In this document: in pieces, positions 26,062 through 35,232 of the stretch | How the letters are laid out: each line of letters begins with the position of its first letter | How positions within the stretch are numbered: position 1 is the stretch's first letter | Assembly: GCF_001652265.1 (NCBI RefSeq) | Contig: NZ_LWBS01000417.1 | Location: 62,001-126,000 of the forward strand | Direction of reading: 5' to 3' | DNA: 64,000 bases | From: Rhizobium leguminosarum | Lineage (GTDB): Bacteria > Pseudomonadota > Alphaproteobacteria > Rhizobiales > Rhizobiaceae | Notes under the pieces: generated by a model | Told to the model about the DNA's origin: nothing | Databases searched by the model: none | Seen by the model: only the letters and a program-made list of their open reading frames with translations | Program-made: the position numbers and the translations under genes

Positions 26062-28272
26062 ATGCACACCGCCGGAAAGTCGCAGAGCAAAGGATCGGGA
26101 ATAGGCCGTCACATCACCGTCACGGGCGTGCTTTTTTCCTTCGCAGTCATTGTCGCAGTCGTCACCGTCATGGTGCTGACGGCGCTCGAACGCGTGGCCG
26201 AAAATGCCAATCTCCTCGATGACGAGCGCTCGCGCGAAACGACTGTCGGTGCGCTGAAGACCTTCGAGGATCAGCTCGGCGCGACGCTCGACGATTACGC
26301 CGCCTGGGACGACGCCGCCGTCAACGTCTACGCGCCTGACGGCATGGCCTGGACGGTGAGCAATTACGGCGAGATGTCGGTCAACAGCTCGCTGTTCGAC
26401 ATGGCGATCGTCATCGATGGTGAGAAGAAGGCGATCATGGCCTATCGCGACGGCAAGCCGATGGAGGAGCCGCTCACGGATTTCTTCACGCCGTCGCTCT
26501 GGACCCTGCTCGACACGGTGAAGGCGGCCGGTCCGGCCGATCGTCCTCAGGCGATCGGCTTCGTCACCACCAAGCGGGGCATTGCCGCCGTCGGCGTGGC
26601 GTTGGTTCGGAAAAAGTCCGGTGCGCTTGACGTGCCCGCCGGCCAGCACCGCTATCTCGTTTTCGCTCGCCATCTCGATGACGACAGGGTGGCCGCTCTC
26701 GGCCAGACCTATGTCATCGGTGGGCTGCGGCTGGCGCCGCCGACCTTTGAGGCCGACTATCTCGTACCGATCGTCGATCCGACGGGGGCAACGCTCGGCA
26801 AGCTCGTCTGGGCCTCGCGTTCACCCGGCGATATCGCCTATGCACAGGTGCGGCCGATGGTCATCCAGGCGCTCGGCCTCGTCGGATTGTTTTTCGCAGT
26901 GCTGCTGGTTATCGGCTGGCTTGCCGGCCGCCGCCTGAAGGCAGAGGAAGGCAGCGCCCGCGAAGAGGCGCTGCGCGACAGGCTGAGCGGCCTTTCCAAT
27001 CGCGACGGTCTCGGGCTCGCCGTCGATCGTTTTGTCGTCGAGGCACGCCAGACCAAGCGCAACGTGCTGCTCCTCTATCTCGACCTCGATGGCTTCAAGG
27101 AAGTCAATGACAGCTATGGCCACGGCACCGGTGACCAGTTGATCCGCGCGGTCGCGGCCGGGCTCGATGTACTCATTCCGCAAGGTGCGGTTCTCGCCCG
27201 TATTGGCGGCGATGAATTTGCGATCGCCTTTCTCTCCGACAGCGAGAATGCCGCAGCCCTCCAGCTTGCCGAGCAGATCCTCGATTTTCTCGTCGAGCCA
27301 TTGGAGATCGGTCGCCGTGTCGTCGTCGTCGGGGCAAGCATTGGTATCGCCATGTCGCCTTTCGGGGCGATCGGGCGTGAGGAGCTGGTGCGCCGTTCCG
27401 ACCTTGCCATGTACAAGGCAAAGGAGGCCGGCCGCGCGCGCATGACGCTCTACGATCCGCCGATGGACGCCGATCGAGAGCAGCGCAATGCGCTGGAACT
27501 TGATCTGCGGATCGCCATCGAAAGCGGCGACCTGACGCTTGCCTACCAGCCGCTGATCGATGCGGCGACGCATGCCATGACCGGCGTCGAGGCACTGGTG
27601 CGCTGGAACCGTCCGGGCCATGGCCCCGTTTCGCCCGAGGTGTTCATCCCGATTGCCGAGACCAGCGGCCTCATCGAATCCCTCGGTCTGTTCGTGCTGC
27701 GCAAGGCCTGCGAGACGGCCAAGCAATGGCCTGAGCTCAACGTCTCGGTCAACGTCTCGCCCGGCCAGTTCCGCAATCCCGCCTTCACCGACTATGTGCG
27801 CTACGTGCTGAAGCAGACGGAGATCGAAGCCGGCCGCATCACGCTCGAGATCACCGAAGGCTACATGATCCAGAATCCGCAGCGCACCCGCCAGTCGATC
27901 GAACGGCTGAAGGGGCTGGGGGTCAAGGTGGCGCTCGACGATTTCGGTTCCGGCTTCTCCTCAATCGGTTATCTCAGGCAGTTCGGCTTCGACCGCATCA
28001 AGATCGACCGCTCGCTGGTCATGGGTGTCAACGACAAACGCCAGCGCGAGATGCTGCAGGCGACGGTAGCGCTCGCCCGCTCGCTCGACATTCCGGTGAC
28101 GGCCGAAGGTATCGAGACCGAGGAGCAGGCGATCGCCATGCGCCTCTTCGGCTGTGACTGCCTACAGGGCTATTTGTTCGGAAAGCCTGTGACATCGGAC
28201 CTTATCACCGAGATGCTGCAGGAGCGACGCAAAGCCGAGCCGGAAGCTCGGCGCCGCATCGGCGCAGCCTAA
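26062..28272 (+). CDS. Membrane GGDEF-EAL protein with periplasmic CHASE4-like sensor
   Basis: 736 residues from the ATG after GGGAGTCGTA. A transmembrane helix near residues 15-40 and another near 275-295 bracket a periplasmic domain with DDYAAWDDAAVNVYAP, typical of CHASE4. The GGDEF domain keeps its active-site motif (ARIGGDEFAIAFLSD, about residue 381). The EAL domain keeps EAL in TGVEALVRWNRPGHG (about residue 509) and ALDDFGSGFSSIGYLRQFGF. Both synthesis and hydrolysis of cyclic di-GMP are therefore possible. It stands alone, between the GH1 gene and convergent trhO. Confidence 0.94.
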   Translation: MHTAGKSQSKGSGIGRHITVTGVLFSFAVIVAVVTVMVLTALERVAENANLLDDERSRETTVGALKTFEDQLGATLDDYAAWDDAAVNVYAPDGMAWTVSNYGEMSVNSSLFDMAIVIDGEKKAIMAYRDGKPMEEPLTDFFTPSLWTLLDTVKAAGPADRPQAIGFVTTKRGIAAVGVALVRKKSGALDVPAGQHRYLVFARHLDDDRVAALGQTYVIGGLRLAPPTFEADYLVPIVDPTGATLGKLVWASRSPGDIAYAQVRPMVIQALGLVGLFFAVLLVIGWLAGRRLKAEEGSAREEALRDRLSGLSNRDGLGLAVDRFVVEARQTKRNVLLLYLDLDGFKEVNDSYGHGTGDQLIRAVAAGLDVLIPQGAVLARIGGDEFAIAFLSDSENAAALQLAEQILDFLVEPLEIGRRVVVVGASIGIAMSPFGAIGREELVRRSDLAMYKAKEAGRARMTLYDPPMDADREQRNALELDLRIAIESGDLTLAYQPLIDAATHAMTGVEALVRWNRPGHGPVSPEVFIPIAETSGLIESLGLFVLRKACETAKQWPELNVSVNVSPGQFRNPAFTDYVRYVLKQTEIEAGRITLEITEGYMIQNPQRTRQSIERLKGLGVKVALDDFGSGFSSIGYLRQFGFDRIKIDRSLVMGVNDKRQREMLQATVALARSLDIPVTAEGIETEEQAIAMRLFGCDCLQGYLFGKPVTSDLITEMLQERRKAEPEARRRIGAA

Positions 28273-28322
28273 GCAGCGGCCTGATCCTCAGGCAGCAAGG
28301 TTGATCCAATCAGAATTCCGGC

Positions 28323-29252
28323 TCAACTGCCGATATGTCGCTGGCCGCGTTTTCTCGCGAGAGCGATCTGGTGCTGCCGCTGTCGGTAACGCAGCCGGTC
28401 TTCCTCCGTGCGCGTGTGGTAGCAGTGGCTGCAGGAAACACCCTCTTCATAGAGCGGCGAGGTGATTTCCTCGGCGGTGATTGGGTTGCGGCAGGCGTGG
28501 CAGAGCCGGTGTTCGCCTTCCTTCAAACCGTGCTCGACGGACACGCGCTCGTCGAAGACGAAGCAGGCGCCATCCCAGAGGCTTTCCTCCTGCGGCACTT
28601 CCTCCAGATATTTCAGGATGCCGCCCTTCAGATGATAGACCTCGTCGAAGCCCTCAGCCTTCATGAAAGCGGTGGCCTTCTCGCAACGTATGCCGCCGGT
28701 GCAGTACATGGCGACCTTCGGCTTGTTGTGCAGGCCGGTATTGTTGCGCACCCAATCGGGAAATTCACGGAAAGTCTTGGTCTTCGGGTCGAGCGCGCCG
28801 CGAAAGGTGCCGATTGCCGTCTCGTAATCGTTGCGGGTGTCGATGACGATGGTATCAGGATCGGAGATCAGCGCGTTCCAGTCCTTGGCCGCCACATAGG
28901 TGCCGACCACCTTGTTGGGGTCGATGTCCTCGACCCCCATGGTGACGATTTCCTTCTTCAGCTTCACCTTCATGCGCAGGAAGGGCATTTTCGAGGCGCG
29001 GCTTTCCTTGTGCTCCAGGCCCGAAAATTCCGGCTGGGCGCGCAGGAAGGCGAGCGCAGCGTGAACGCCGGCATCCGGGCCGGCGATCGTGCCGTTAATG
29101 CCTTCATGCGCCAGAAGCAGCGTTCCCTTGACGCCGTTCTCCTCGCAAAGCGTCTGCAGCGGCGGTTGCAGGCTGGCAAAGCGCGGCACGGAAACGAAAT
29201 GGTAAAGTGCGGCCACGAGGAACGGGCTGGTGTGTGTCAGGCTGTCGGTCAT
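28323..29252 (-). CDS. trhO: tRNA uridine(34) hydroxylase, rhodanese family
   Basis: 309 residues, matching the YceA/TrhO family that introduces 5-hydroxyuridine at the wobble position of tRNA. The N-terminal domain contains [20 protein letters not shown]. The rhodanese domain has the active-site loop [20 protein letters not shown] (about residue 190). The C-terminal region has Cys pairs ([15 protein letters not shown]) as in longer members that may bind zinc. It appears monocistronic. Confidence 0.92.
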   Translation of the reverse strand: MTDSLTHTSPFLVAALYHFVSVPRFASLQPPLQTLCEENGVKGTLLLAHEGINGTIAGPDAGVHAALAFLRAQPEFSGLEHKESRASKMPFLRMKVKLKKEIVTMGVEDIDPNKVVGTYVAAKDWNALISDPDTIVIDTRNDYETAIGTFRGALDPKTKTFREFPDWVRNNTGLHNKPKVAMYCTGGIRCEKATAFMKAEGFDEVYHLKGGILKYLEEVPQEESLWDGACFVFDERVSVEHGLKEGEHRLCHACRNPITAEEITSPLYEEGVSCSHCYHTRTEEDRLRYRQRQHQIALARKRGQRHIGS

Positions 29253-29323
29253 CGGTCGGAAATACAGAAAATCGGCGGGCCGCGCAATTGCCTTCGCCAG
29301 CGGCGGCCTTGATCGCTAATCGA

Positions 29324-29800
29324 TTACGCTCGCGCCTGCCACGCGGAAAACGGCCGCACGCCGAAGCTGCGGTCGGGGATGTCGTCGAGAACGTTGATGA
29401 ACTCGATCGAGTGCCCGTCCGGATCCTTGAAATAGATCGACAGCGCCGGCATCCAACCGAGAACCACCGGTTCCGTCACCGGTTCACCGGCAAAGCCGAG
29501 AGGTTCCACACCCTTTGCCCTGAGAATGGCGGGCGCCTGAAGCACGCCGTTGGCGGTCATGCGGAAGGCGATATGCAGCCGCATCTTCAGCGGGCCGGTT
29601 CCTGTTTCCCAAAGGCCGAGCATGCCGGTCTTCCTGTCGCCCACCCAGAGGAAAGCGACTTTACGCTCCTCGAATGAGGCGGCAGGTTCGAGCCCGACGA
29701 CATCGCGGTAGAAATCCGTAGAGGTTTTGAGATCGGCAACGGTCAGATGGGTCTCGTAGAGCCCGAGCACCTTCGGCATCGCGGCATTTTCGGCGGTCAT
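29324..29800 (-). CDS. VOC (glyoxalase/bleomycin-resistance fold) family protein
   Basis: 158 residues from the ATG giving MTAENAAMPKVLGLYETHLT. Two VOC repeats are visible: LYETHLTVADLKTSTDFYRD and later MPALSIYFKDPDGHSIEFIN with the conserved metal-ligand Glu near the end. Members include dioxygenases, lyases and thiol transferases such as FosA, so the substrate cannot be named. It is on the same strand as trhO, 71 nt upstream, and may share its transcript. Confidence 0.82.
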   Translation of the reverse strand: MTAENAAMPKVLGLYETHLTVADLKTSTDFYRDVVGLEPAASFEERKVAFLWVGDRKTGMLGLWETGTGPLKMRLHIAFRMTANGVLQAPAILRAKGVEPLGFAGEPVTEPVVLGWMPALSIYFKDPDGHSIEFINVLDDIPDRSFGVRPFSAWQARA

Positions 29801-29954
29801 TTTTTCCTCGCGGATCAAGTCTCTGCTTGTTCGACCGCCGCAGGCTAGGACCTCAAGATAGCTTGAGGTCAATAGGATTCCTTGCGAAATCTTCAAATGC
29901 TGAAGCAATCGGAAATGCAGAGCAGCACACAAGCACTTCCGGTTTCGCCGTCTC

Positions 29955-30863
29955 TCAGCTCCCGGCCATCAGCCAGAGAAGCTCGATGCGCTGGGCTTCC
30001 TCGTCGGCATCATCGGCGAAGACGGCCTCGGCTTTGATCAGCGCTTGCCGCCGGTCTTCCTGCTGGCGAAAGATGATGATGTCGAGCAGATGCGCAAGAT
30101 CGTCATTGCGGGTGAAGAGCTGCGGTTCGGCCTCGACCAGTTCGGAGAGCACGGTGAGATCGTGGATGTGGCCGAGATCCTCGACGAGTTCCTTGGCCGC
30201 ATCGCGCTTGGCCTTCATCGCGCCCGGCCAGACGTCACGCAAAAGCGTATGGTAGAGCCGATAGTCGTAGGTGCGTTTGCGCAGAGTGTGGAAATCGTCG
30301 GCCGATGCCCCGCCGTGGCAGGTTGCAAGCGCGGTCTTGGCCTTGCGTGCGGTGCGGCGCCAGCTCTTCGCCAGCATGCGGGAATTCTTGCGGTGGCCGC
30401 GATCAAAGGAGACTGCGCCCAAGGCGGCGATCGCCTCCTTCAGAACGTCGGAGGTTTCCGTGAGCCGCTGTTCCAGGCCGCTTTCGGCTTCCGCCATCCA
30501 GTCACGGCGTCCTTCAAGAATGGTGACGATGCGGCCGAGCGCCTCGCTCTCCTCGTTCCCGCGCGCTGAGTGCTGCAGATATTGCCCGGTGCCAATGAGG
30601 GCTGTAGCGTCGCGGATCGCCGAAAGCGAGTGTGCGGCATCGCGCAGCCTTGCATTTTCATGGGCCTGGAAATCCGGCACCTCGCGGGCCACGAGGCGGT
30701 AGAGCGACCGTAGTCGTTTCAGGTTCTTGCGGAAGGAATGGATTGCCTCATGCGCGCCGTCCGGCCGCTCCTCGAGAATCGTGACGGCGTCTTCCAGCTG
30801 CTCGGTGGCGACGTTGCGAAACGCCTCGGTAAAATCGGCGTCAGGCCGAATGCGATAGGCCAT
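29955..30863 (-). CDS. CHAD-domain protein
   Basis: 302 residues. The CHAD domain fills most of the protein, with conserved His and basic residues such as EAIHSFRKNLKRLRSLYRLV near residue 40 and DDFHTLRKRTYDYRLYHTLL near residue 200. CHAD domains are helical and bind polyphosphate or accompany CYTH triphosphatases. Its start overlaps the end of the upstream CYTH gene by 23 nt, indicating translational coupling. The pair looks like a split version of fused CYTH-CHAD proteins. Confidence 0.88.
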   Translation of the reverse strand: MAYRIRPDADFTEAFRNVATEQLEDAVTILEERPDGAHEAIHSFRKNLKRLRSLYRLVAREVPDFQAHENARLRDAAHSLSAIRDATALIGTGQYLQHSARGNEESEALGRIVTILEGRRDWMAEAESGLEQRLTETSDVLKEAIAALGAVSFDRGHRKNSRMLAKSWRRTARKAKTALATCHGGASADDFHTLRKRTYDYRLYHTLLRDVWPGAMKAKRDAAKELVEDLGHIHDLTVLSELVEAEPQLFTRNDDLAHLLDIIIFRQQEDRRQALIKAEAVFADDADEEAQRIELLWLMAGS

Positions 30864-31329
30864 GCCTGTCGTGCCCGTATTCTGTGGTAAGGGCCTGGTT
30901 GGAATAGCGGAAATCGCCGGTCACTTCGCGACCGAGCCAAGTGGGCAGGGCCGGATCGTCGGTTTCCGCTGTCATTTCGACCTCGGCGATTACCAGTCCA
31001 CGATGCTCGCCGGTAAAGACGTCGACTTCCCAGACGAACCCCTCATGCGGAACGCGGTAGCGAGTCTTCTCGATGACGACGCCGATCGCGTTCTGCAACA
31101 GCTCTTCGGCGTCGGCGATCGGTATATCGTATTCGAATTCGTCACGGGTAATGGTGCTGCGGCCGATCTTGATCGTCAGTCTCGCCTTCTTGCCGTCGAG
31201 GACGCGTACCCGCACGGAACGATCGTCCATCGAGGCGATGTAGCCCTGCCTGAGGACAGACTTCGTCTCGACAGCGGAACGCCATCCATCGCTGCGTACG
31301 AGAAACTTCCGCTCGATCTCTTTCGCCAT
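30841..31329 (-). CDS. CYTH-domain triphosphatase-like protein
   Basis: 162 residues from the ATG giving MAKEIERKFLVRSDGWRSAV. The EIERKF sequence is the ExExK hallmark of the CYTH (triphosphate tunnel metalloenzyme) family. Later strands show VRVRVLDGKKARLTIKIG and VWEVDVFTGEHRGLVIAEVE with the tunnel Glu/Lys/Arg residues. By family it hydrolyses inorganic triphosphate or a nucleoside triphosphate. It overlaps the CHAD gene downstream and is divergent from eda. Confidence 0.9.
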   Translation of the reverse strand: MAKEIERKFLVRSDGWRSAVETKSVLRQGYIASMDDRSVRVRVLDGKKARLTIKIGRSTITRDEFEYDIPIADAEELLQNAIGVVIEKTRYRVPHEGFVWEVDVFTGEHRGLVIAEVEMTAETDDPALPTWLGREVTGDFRYSNQALTTEYGHDRHGLSHSA

Positions 31330-31483
31330 ATCGGTGAACCTTTTGTGACGATTGCGGCACGGTAGCCCAATTTCCACGCATTTCATACCCTTCTCGGCAT
31401 GCGGTCCGGTTTTATCTCGACAAGGTTCCGCAGGGGCGTTATTCGGGGTCCGAATTCAATCGTTTCAAGGAGGTCGCGCGACC

Positions 31484-32122
31484 ATGGGCGAGAAAACAGA
31501 GAAGCTCCTTTCCATCCTGAAACTCCAGCCTGTCGTTCCGGTCCTGATCGTCGACGATGTGAAGACGGCGGTGCCGCTGGCCCGCGCGCTCGTCGCGGGC
31601 GGCCTGAAGGCGATCGAGATCACCATGCGCACGCCGGCGGCACTCGAGGCTGTGCGCGCCGTCGCCGCTGAGGTCGAGGGCGCCGAAGTCGGCGCCGGTA
31701 CGATCCTCAATGTCGCCCATTGGGAAGCCGCCGTCGCGGCCGGTTCGAAGTTCATCGTCAGCCCGGGTACGACGCAGGAACTGCTCGATGCCGCTGCCGA
31801 TTCCGACGTGCCGCTGCTTCCAGGGGCTGCGACCGCCAGCGAAGTCATGGCGCTGCGCGAGGAAGGCTACCAGGTGCTGAAGTTCTTCCCGGCGGAGCAG
31901 GCGGGTGGCGCCGCCTATCTCAAGGCGCTGTCCTCACCGCTTGCAGGCACGCTGTTTTGCCCGACCGGCGGCATTTCGCTGAAGAACGCCAATGACTATC
32001 TCTCGCTGCCGAACGTCATCTGCGTCGGCGGCTCGTGGGTGGCGCCGAAAGAACTGGTCGCCACCGGCGACTGGGCTGGCATTACCAAACTCGCGGCAGA
32101 AGCGGCGGCGCTGAAGGCCTAA
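31484..32122 (+). CDS. eda: KDPG aldolase (2-dehydro-3-deoxy-phosphogluconate aldolase)
   Basis: 212 residues, the class I Eda size. It cleaves 2-keto-3-deoxy-6-phosphogluconate into pyruvate and glyceraldehyde 3-phosphate, the last step of the Entner-Doudoroff pathway that dominates sugar use in rhizobia. The catalytic Glu is in KAIEITMRTPAALEAV and the Schiff-base Lys in YQVLKFFPAEQAGGAAYLKA. FCPTGGISLKNANDYLSLPN is the phosphate-binding part. AAGGAGGTCGCGCGACC precedes the ATG. Confidence 0.95.
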   Translation: MGEKTEKLLSILKLQPVVPVLIVDDVKTAVPLARALVAGGLKAIEITMRTPAALEAVRAVAAEVEGAEVGAGTILNVAHWEAAVAAGSKFIVSPGTTQELLDAAADSDVPLLPGAATASEVMALREEGYQVLKFFPAEQAGGAAYLKALSSPLAGTLFCPTGGISLKNANDYLSLPNVICVGGSWVAPKELVATGDWAGITKLAAEAAALKA

Positions 32123-32142
32123 ACCTTTGTTCGGTGGGTGCG

Positions 32143-32309
32143 ACACCCCCCTCTGTCCTGCCGGACATCTCCCCCACGAGGGGGGAGATCGGCAGGAGGC
32201 CAGCTCTTTCTCCCGATCCGCCGCTTGAGCCAATTGTTTGAGAAAACCCTCACGCCCAGCCAATCTCCCTCCTTGTGGGGGAGATGCCCGGCAGGGCAGA
32301 GGGGGGTGG
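32143..32309. repeat. RIME-like intergenic element, copy C
   Basis: Outer arms with CACCCCCCTCTG (from 32144) and CAGAGGGGGGTG (to 32308) enclose CCGGACATCTCCCCC and GGGGGAGATGCCCGG. It fills most of the gap between eda and the DUF533 gene. Confidence 0.72.
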
Positions 32310-32389
32310 CAACTCGGCATGTCGCATTTGTATTTCAGCCGTCGCAAACCTATGTTCTCCTCCAGCTTCAAACAGGGAGATGACGAGGA

Positions 32390-33109
32390 ATGTTCGACGC
32401 GAAGAAGCTTCTCGACCAGTTCTTGGGTTCGCAGGTGCCGGGTCTCGGCGGCTCGGTCCGCGACAGGGCGGGTGATGCCGTTCAGACGGCCAGGAACAAT
32501 CCGCTGGCGACCGGCGCCATTGCCGCCGTGCTCCTCGGCACCAAAACCGGTCGTGGCCTTGCCGGCAATGCGCTGGCGGTCGGCGGTCTTGCCGCGATCG
32601 CCGGCCTCGGCTACCAGGCCTACAAGAATTATCAGGCTGGGCAGGCCCCCGCAGCCCCTTCCGATGCACCGTCGGCCAACAATCCGGTGCTCCTGCCGCC
32701 GCCTGCCGAGTCCGGTTTCGGACCGACATCGCCTGCCGGCAGCAATGAATTCGTGCTGGTGCTGATCCGCGCGATGATCGCCGCCGCCAAGGCCGATGGT
32801 CATATCGACGATGCCGAACGCGCCCTCATCATGGACAAGGTCAAGGCCGCCGACGTCAGCGGCGAGGCTGCGGCCTTCATCGAGCATGAACTCGCTTCGC
32901 CGACGGATATCGATGCCCTCGTTGCCGCCGCGACGACGGAAGAACAGCGCGTCGAGCTTTACACCGCCTCGCGGCTCACCATCGACCCGGATTCGCGCGC
33001 CGAGCGCGGTTATCTCGATCTGCTCGCCGGCCGCCTCGGCCTTGCCGACCAGCTGGTCGATCATATCGAGGCGACGGTGTCGTCCGCCAAGGTGACCTTG
33101 TCACAGTGA
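32390..33109 (+). CDS. DUF533 / YebE-like protein with TerB-like domain
   Basis: 239 residues. The N-terminus is amphipathic (FDAKKLLDQFLGSQVPGLGG), followed by an Ala/Gly-rich hydrophobic stretch (residues 40-80) that may be membrane-associated. A Pro/Ala linker leads to a C-terminal helical domain (about residues 120-235; VLIRAMIAAAKADGHIDDAE), which resembles TerB-like tellurite-resistance domains. The function of this family is not established. It seems to be monocistronic. Confidence 0.85.
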   Translation: MFDAKKLLDQFLGSQVPGLGGSVRDRAGDAVQTARNNPLATGAIAAVLLGTKTGRGLAGNALAVGGLAAIAGLGYQAYKNYQAGQAPAAPSDAPSANNPVLLPPPAESGFGPTSPAGSNEFVLVLIRAMIAAAKADGHIDDAERALIMDKVKAADVSGEAAAFIEHELASPTDIDALVAAATTEEQRVELYTASRLTIDPDSRAERGYLDLLAGRLGLADQLVDHIEATVSSAKVTLSQ

Positions 33110-33124
33110 CATCTAAGGCATGTC

Positions 33125-33199
33125 GCGCAAAAGTGTGCTGCGGTTTTGCTAAAACGACATGCGTTGGAAATGAGGACCTAAAGCACGACGCGCTTTAGG
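33125..33199. repeat. Rhizobial intergenic repeat, copy 2, with hairpin
   Basis: The left part, GCAAAAGTGTGCTGCGGTTT and following bases, matches 10336-10360. The right part has arms CCTAAAGC (33177-33184) and GCTTTAGG (33192-33199). It lies between the DUF533 and GNAT genes. Confidence 0.6.
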
Positions 33200-33255
33200 C
33201 CGGTTGCCTTTGCCAGGCGGCTGGCCTATCCACTCTTCCGAAAAGGGGAGTGACC

Positions 33256-33951
33256 ATGCGCGATCTTGCAAATTTCAAGGGCTGCCCGGCGCCGAAGCCG
33301 GTCACGCTGAAGGGCCGTTTCGTTACCGTAGAGCCCTATCGGCGCGCGGGACATCTCGAGGCGCTGTGGGACGGGCTCGGCGGCATGGGCATCAACCCGC
33401 TGCTTCTCTATTTCGCCCAGGACGATTTCTCCGGTATCGACGATTTTGCCAGCTGGCTGGAAGCCGTCAATACCAAGTCCGGCTGGCTCACCCATATCTT
33501 CCGCGACAACGCCACCGGCAAGATTGTCGGCATGGCGAACTATATGCGCGCCGACCCGGCAAACGGCGTCGTCGAGATCGGCGGAGTGGCGCACGGGGCC
33601 GAGATGAAGCGATCCCCGCTTTCGACCGAGGCGCATTACCTGATGGCCAAGCACGTCTTCGAGGATCTCGGCTACCGCCGCTACGAATGGAAATGCGACA
33701 ATAAGAACGAGGCGAGCAAGACGACGGCCACCCGTTACGGCTTCAGCTTCGAAGGGGTCTTCCGCCAGCACATGATTTCCAAGCGTCGCAACCGCGACAC
33801 CGCCTGGTTCTCGATGATCGATGCCGAATGGCCGGTGATCAACGATGCCTTCGAAGCCTGGCTTTCGCCGGGGAATTTTGACGCCGAGGGCAACCAGATC
33901 CGCCGCCTGCAGGATATCCGCGCCGATCTCGAAAAGGAAAGGCTCGTATGA
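33256..33951 (+). CDS. GNAT-family N-acetyltransferase, RimJ/RimL-like
   Basis: 231 residues from ATG 33256 (GTG 33250 is also in frame; AGGGGAG precedes). The GNAT core spans about residues 20-180: VTLKGRFVTVEPYRRAGHLE, then GKIVGMANYMRADPANGVVE, and WKCDNKNEASKTTATRYGFS as the C-terminal acetyl-CoA region. The substrate is unknown. The four-nucleotide ATGA overlap with the next small gene indicates coupling. Confidence 0.87.
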   Translation: MRDLANFKGCPAPKPVTLKGRFVTVEPYRRAGHLEALWDGLGGMGINPLLLYFAQDDFSGIDDFASWLEAVNTKSGWLTHIFRDNATGKIVGMANYMRADPANGVVEIGGVAHGAEMKRSPLSTEAHYLMAKHVFEDLGYRRYEWKCDNKNEASKTTATRYGFSFEGVFRQHMISKRRNRDTAWFSMIDAEWPVINDAFEAWLSPGNFDAEGNQIRRLQDIRADLEKERLV

Positions 33952-34154
33952 GCCCGGAAAGCCGCTCGCAGGCGACCGCCGCCGGCATCATCCTGCTTAG
34001 CGCTGCCCTGGTCATCTATTTTCTGCCGACCATCGTGCTCTGGATCGGCAATTTCTCGCCGACGCTGGCGATCGTCGTCGGCGTCTGCCTGATCATGGCG
34101 TTTTTCGCGGTCTTCTGGTTGCGGGCGCGTTACCAGCGCAGCCGGGGAAAGTAG
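33948..34154 (+). CDS. Small membrane protein, two helices
   Basis: 68 residues, overlapping the GNAT stop by 4 nt. Two hydrophobic helices (AAGIILLSAALVIYFLPTIV and TLAIVVGVCLIMAFFAVFWL) are followed by a basic tail (RARYQRSRGK). No family recognised. It ends 1 nt before the convergent NicO gene. Confidence 0.72.
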   Translation: MSPESRSQATAAGIILLSAALVIYFLPTIVLWIGNFSPTLAIVVGVCLIMAFFAVFWLRARYQRSRGK

Positions 34155-34155
34155 C

Positions 34156-35232
34156 TTATCCCTGCAGCGAGGCCGCGAGCAGCAGGGCGCCCATCAGCAT
34201 GACGAGCGCGGCGCCGAGAATTTCGATGGCATTGCCGATCCAGATCGAGGCGGTCGAGCCTCGTCCCGAGAGACGGACCGCCGTACTCTTGGCGGCGACG
34301 GCAAGGGTGGCAAGCAGGGAAACGGTGATCGCCGTGCCGAGCGACATGGCGGCGACCGAAAGCACGCCGCCGAGATAGAGGCCGTTCAAGAGCGAGAAGG
34401 TCATGACCAGCAGGGCGCCGGAGCAGGGGCGCAGACCGACGGCAACGATCGCCGACCAGGCCTCGCGGGCGCTGAACCTGTCGCCGCCGAGCAGGGCCGG
34501 ATCGGGCACATGGGCATTGCCGCAGGTCTCGCAGACCATGCCGGGAACGAAGGTGTGGCCGGCTTCCACAGCCTGCGCCTTGCCGTTGAAGGCATAGGCC
34601 TGGCGTTCGGCGGCATTGTCCTTCCAGTCGAGCATCATGCTGACGGGGCCGGCCGGCGTCGCCATCAGCCGGCGGCGCGGCACATTGCCCACCATCGAGC
34701 GCAGTTTGCGAAACAGCAGCCAGCCGCCGAACAGGATGACCATGACAAAGCTCGTGATCTCCATCGCGTGGGTCGCCGCCGTCAGCGTGATGCCGGTGCC
34801 GCGCAGCACCAGCCAGGCGCCGCTGACCAGCGCCACCGCCACCACGCCCTGGACGAAGGCTGAAATGAAGGAAATCACCACGCCGCGCTTAAGCTCGACC
34901 TCGTTGGCGATCATGTAGGAGGAGATGACCGCCTTGCCGTGGCCTGGGCCGGCGGCATGGAAGACGCCATAGGCGAAGGACAGGCCGATCAGCGATGCCA
35001 GTTGCCATGGGTCTTGGCGCATCGCCTTCAAGGCGCCGGTCAGCGCCCGATAGAAGGCCTGCTGCTCATAGTTCACATAGAGCAAAAGCGGTGCGAGCGG
35101 CCCGCCGGTCGGTTGGAAACTCGGCTCCGCCGTGCCGATGCCGAGCGGCGACTGTGCATGGGCGAGGCTTGCAGCCGTTACCAGCGCAAGGATTGCAGCA
35201 GAAAGGATGAGGGGCAGGCGTTTCGTCAGCAT
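34156..35232 (-). CDS. NicO/RcnA-type nickel-cobalt exporter-like membrane protein
   Basis: 358 residues. A signal-like N-terminal helix ends at HAQSPLG. Six or more further helices follow, with the family core SFAYGVFHAAGPGHGKAVIS near residue 95 and AIVAVGLRPCSGALLVMTFS near residue 265. A hydrophilic central segment (about residues 185-245) includes the possible metal-binding CETCGNAHVPDP. RcnA-type proteins export Ni/Co; members paired with DUF1007 proteins may transport other metals. It overlaps the DUF1007 gene by 7 nt. Confidence 0.87.
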   Translation of the reverse strand: MLTKRLPLILSAAILALVTAASLAHAQSPLGIGTAEPSFQPTGGPLAPLLLYVNYEQQAFYRALTGALKAMRQDPWQLASLIGLSFAYGVFHAAGPGHGKAVISSYMIANEVELKRGVVISFISAFVQGVVAVALVSGAWLVLRGTGITLTAATHAMEITSFVMVILFGGWLLFRKLRSMVGNVPRRRLMATPAGPVSMMLDWKDNAAERQAYAFNGKAQAVEAGHTFVPGMVCETCGNAHVPDPALLGGDRFSAREAWSAIVAVGLRPCSGALLVMTFSLLNGLYLGGVLSVAAMSLGTAITVSLLATLAVAAKSTAVRLSGRGSTASIWIGNAIEILGAALVMLMGALLLAASLQG

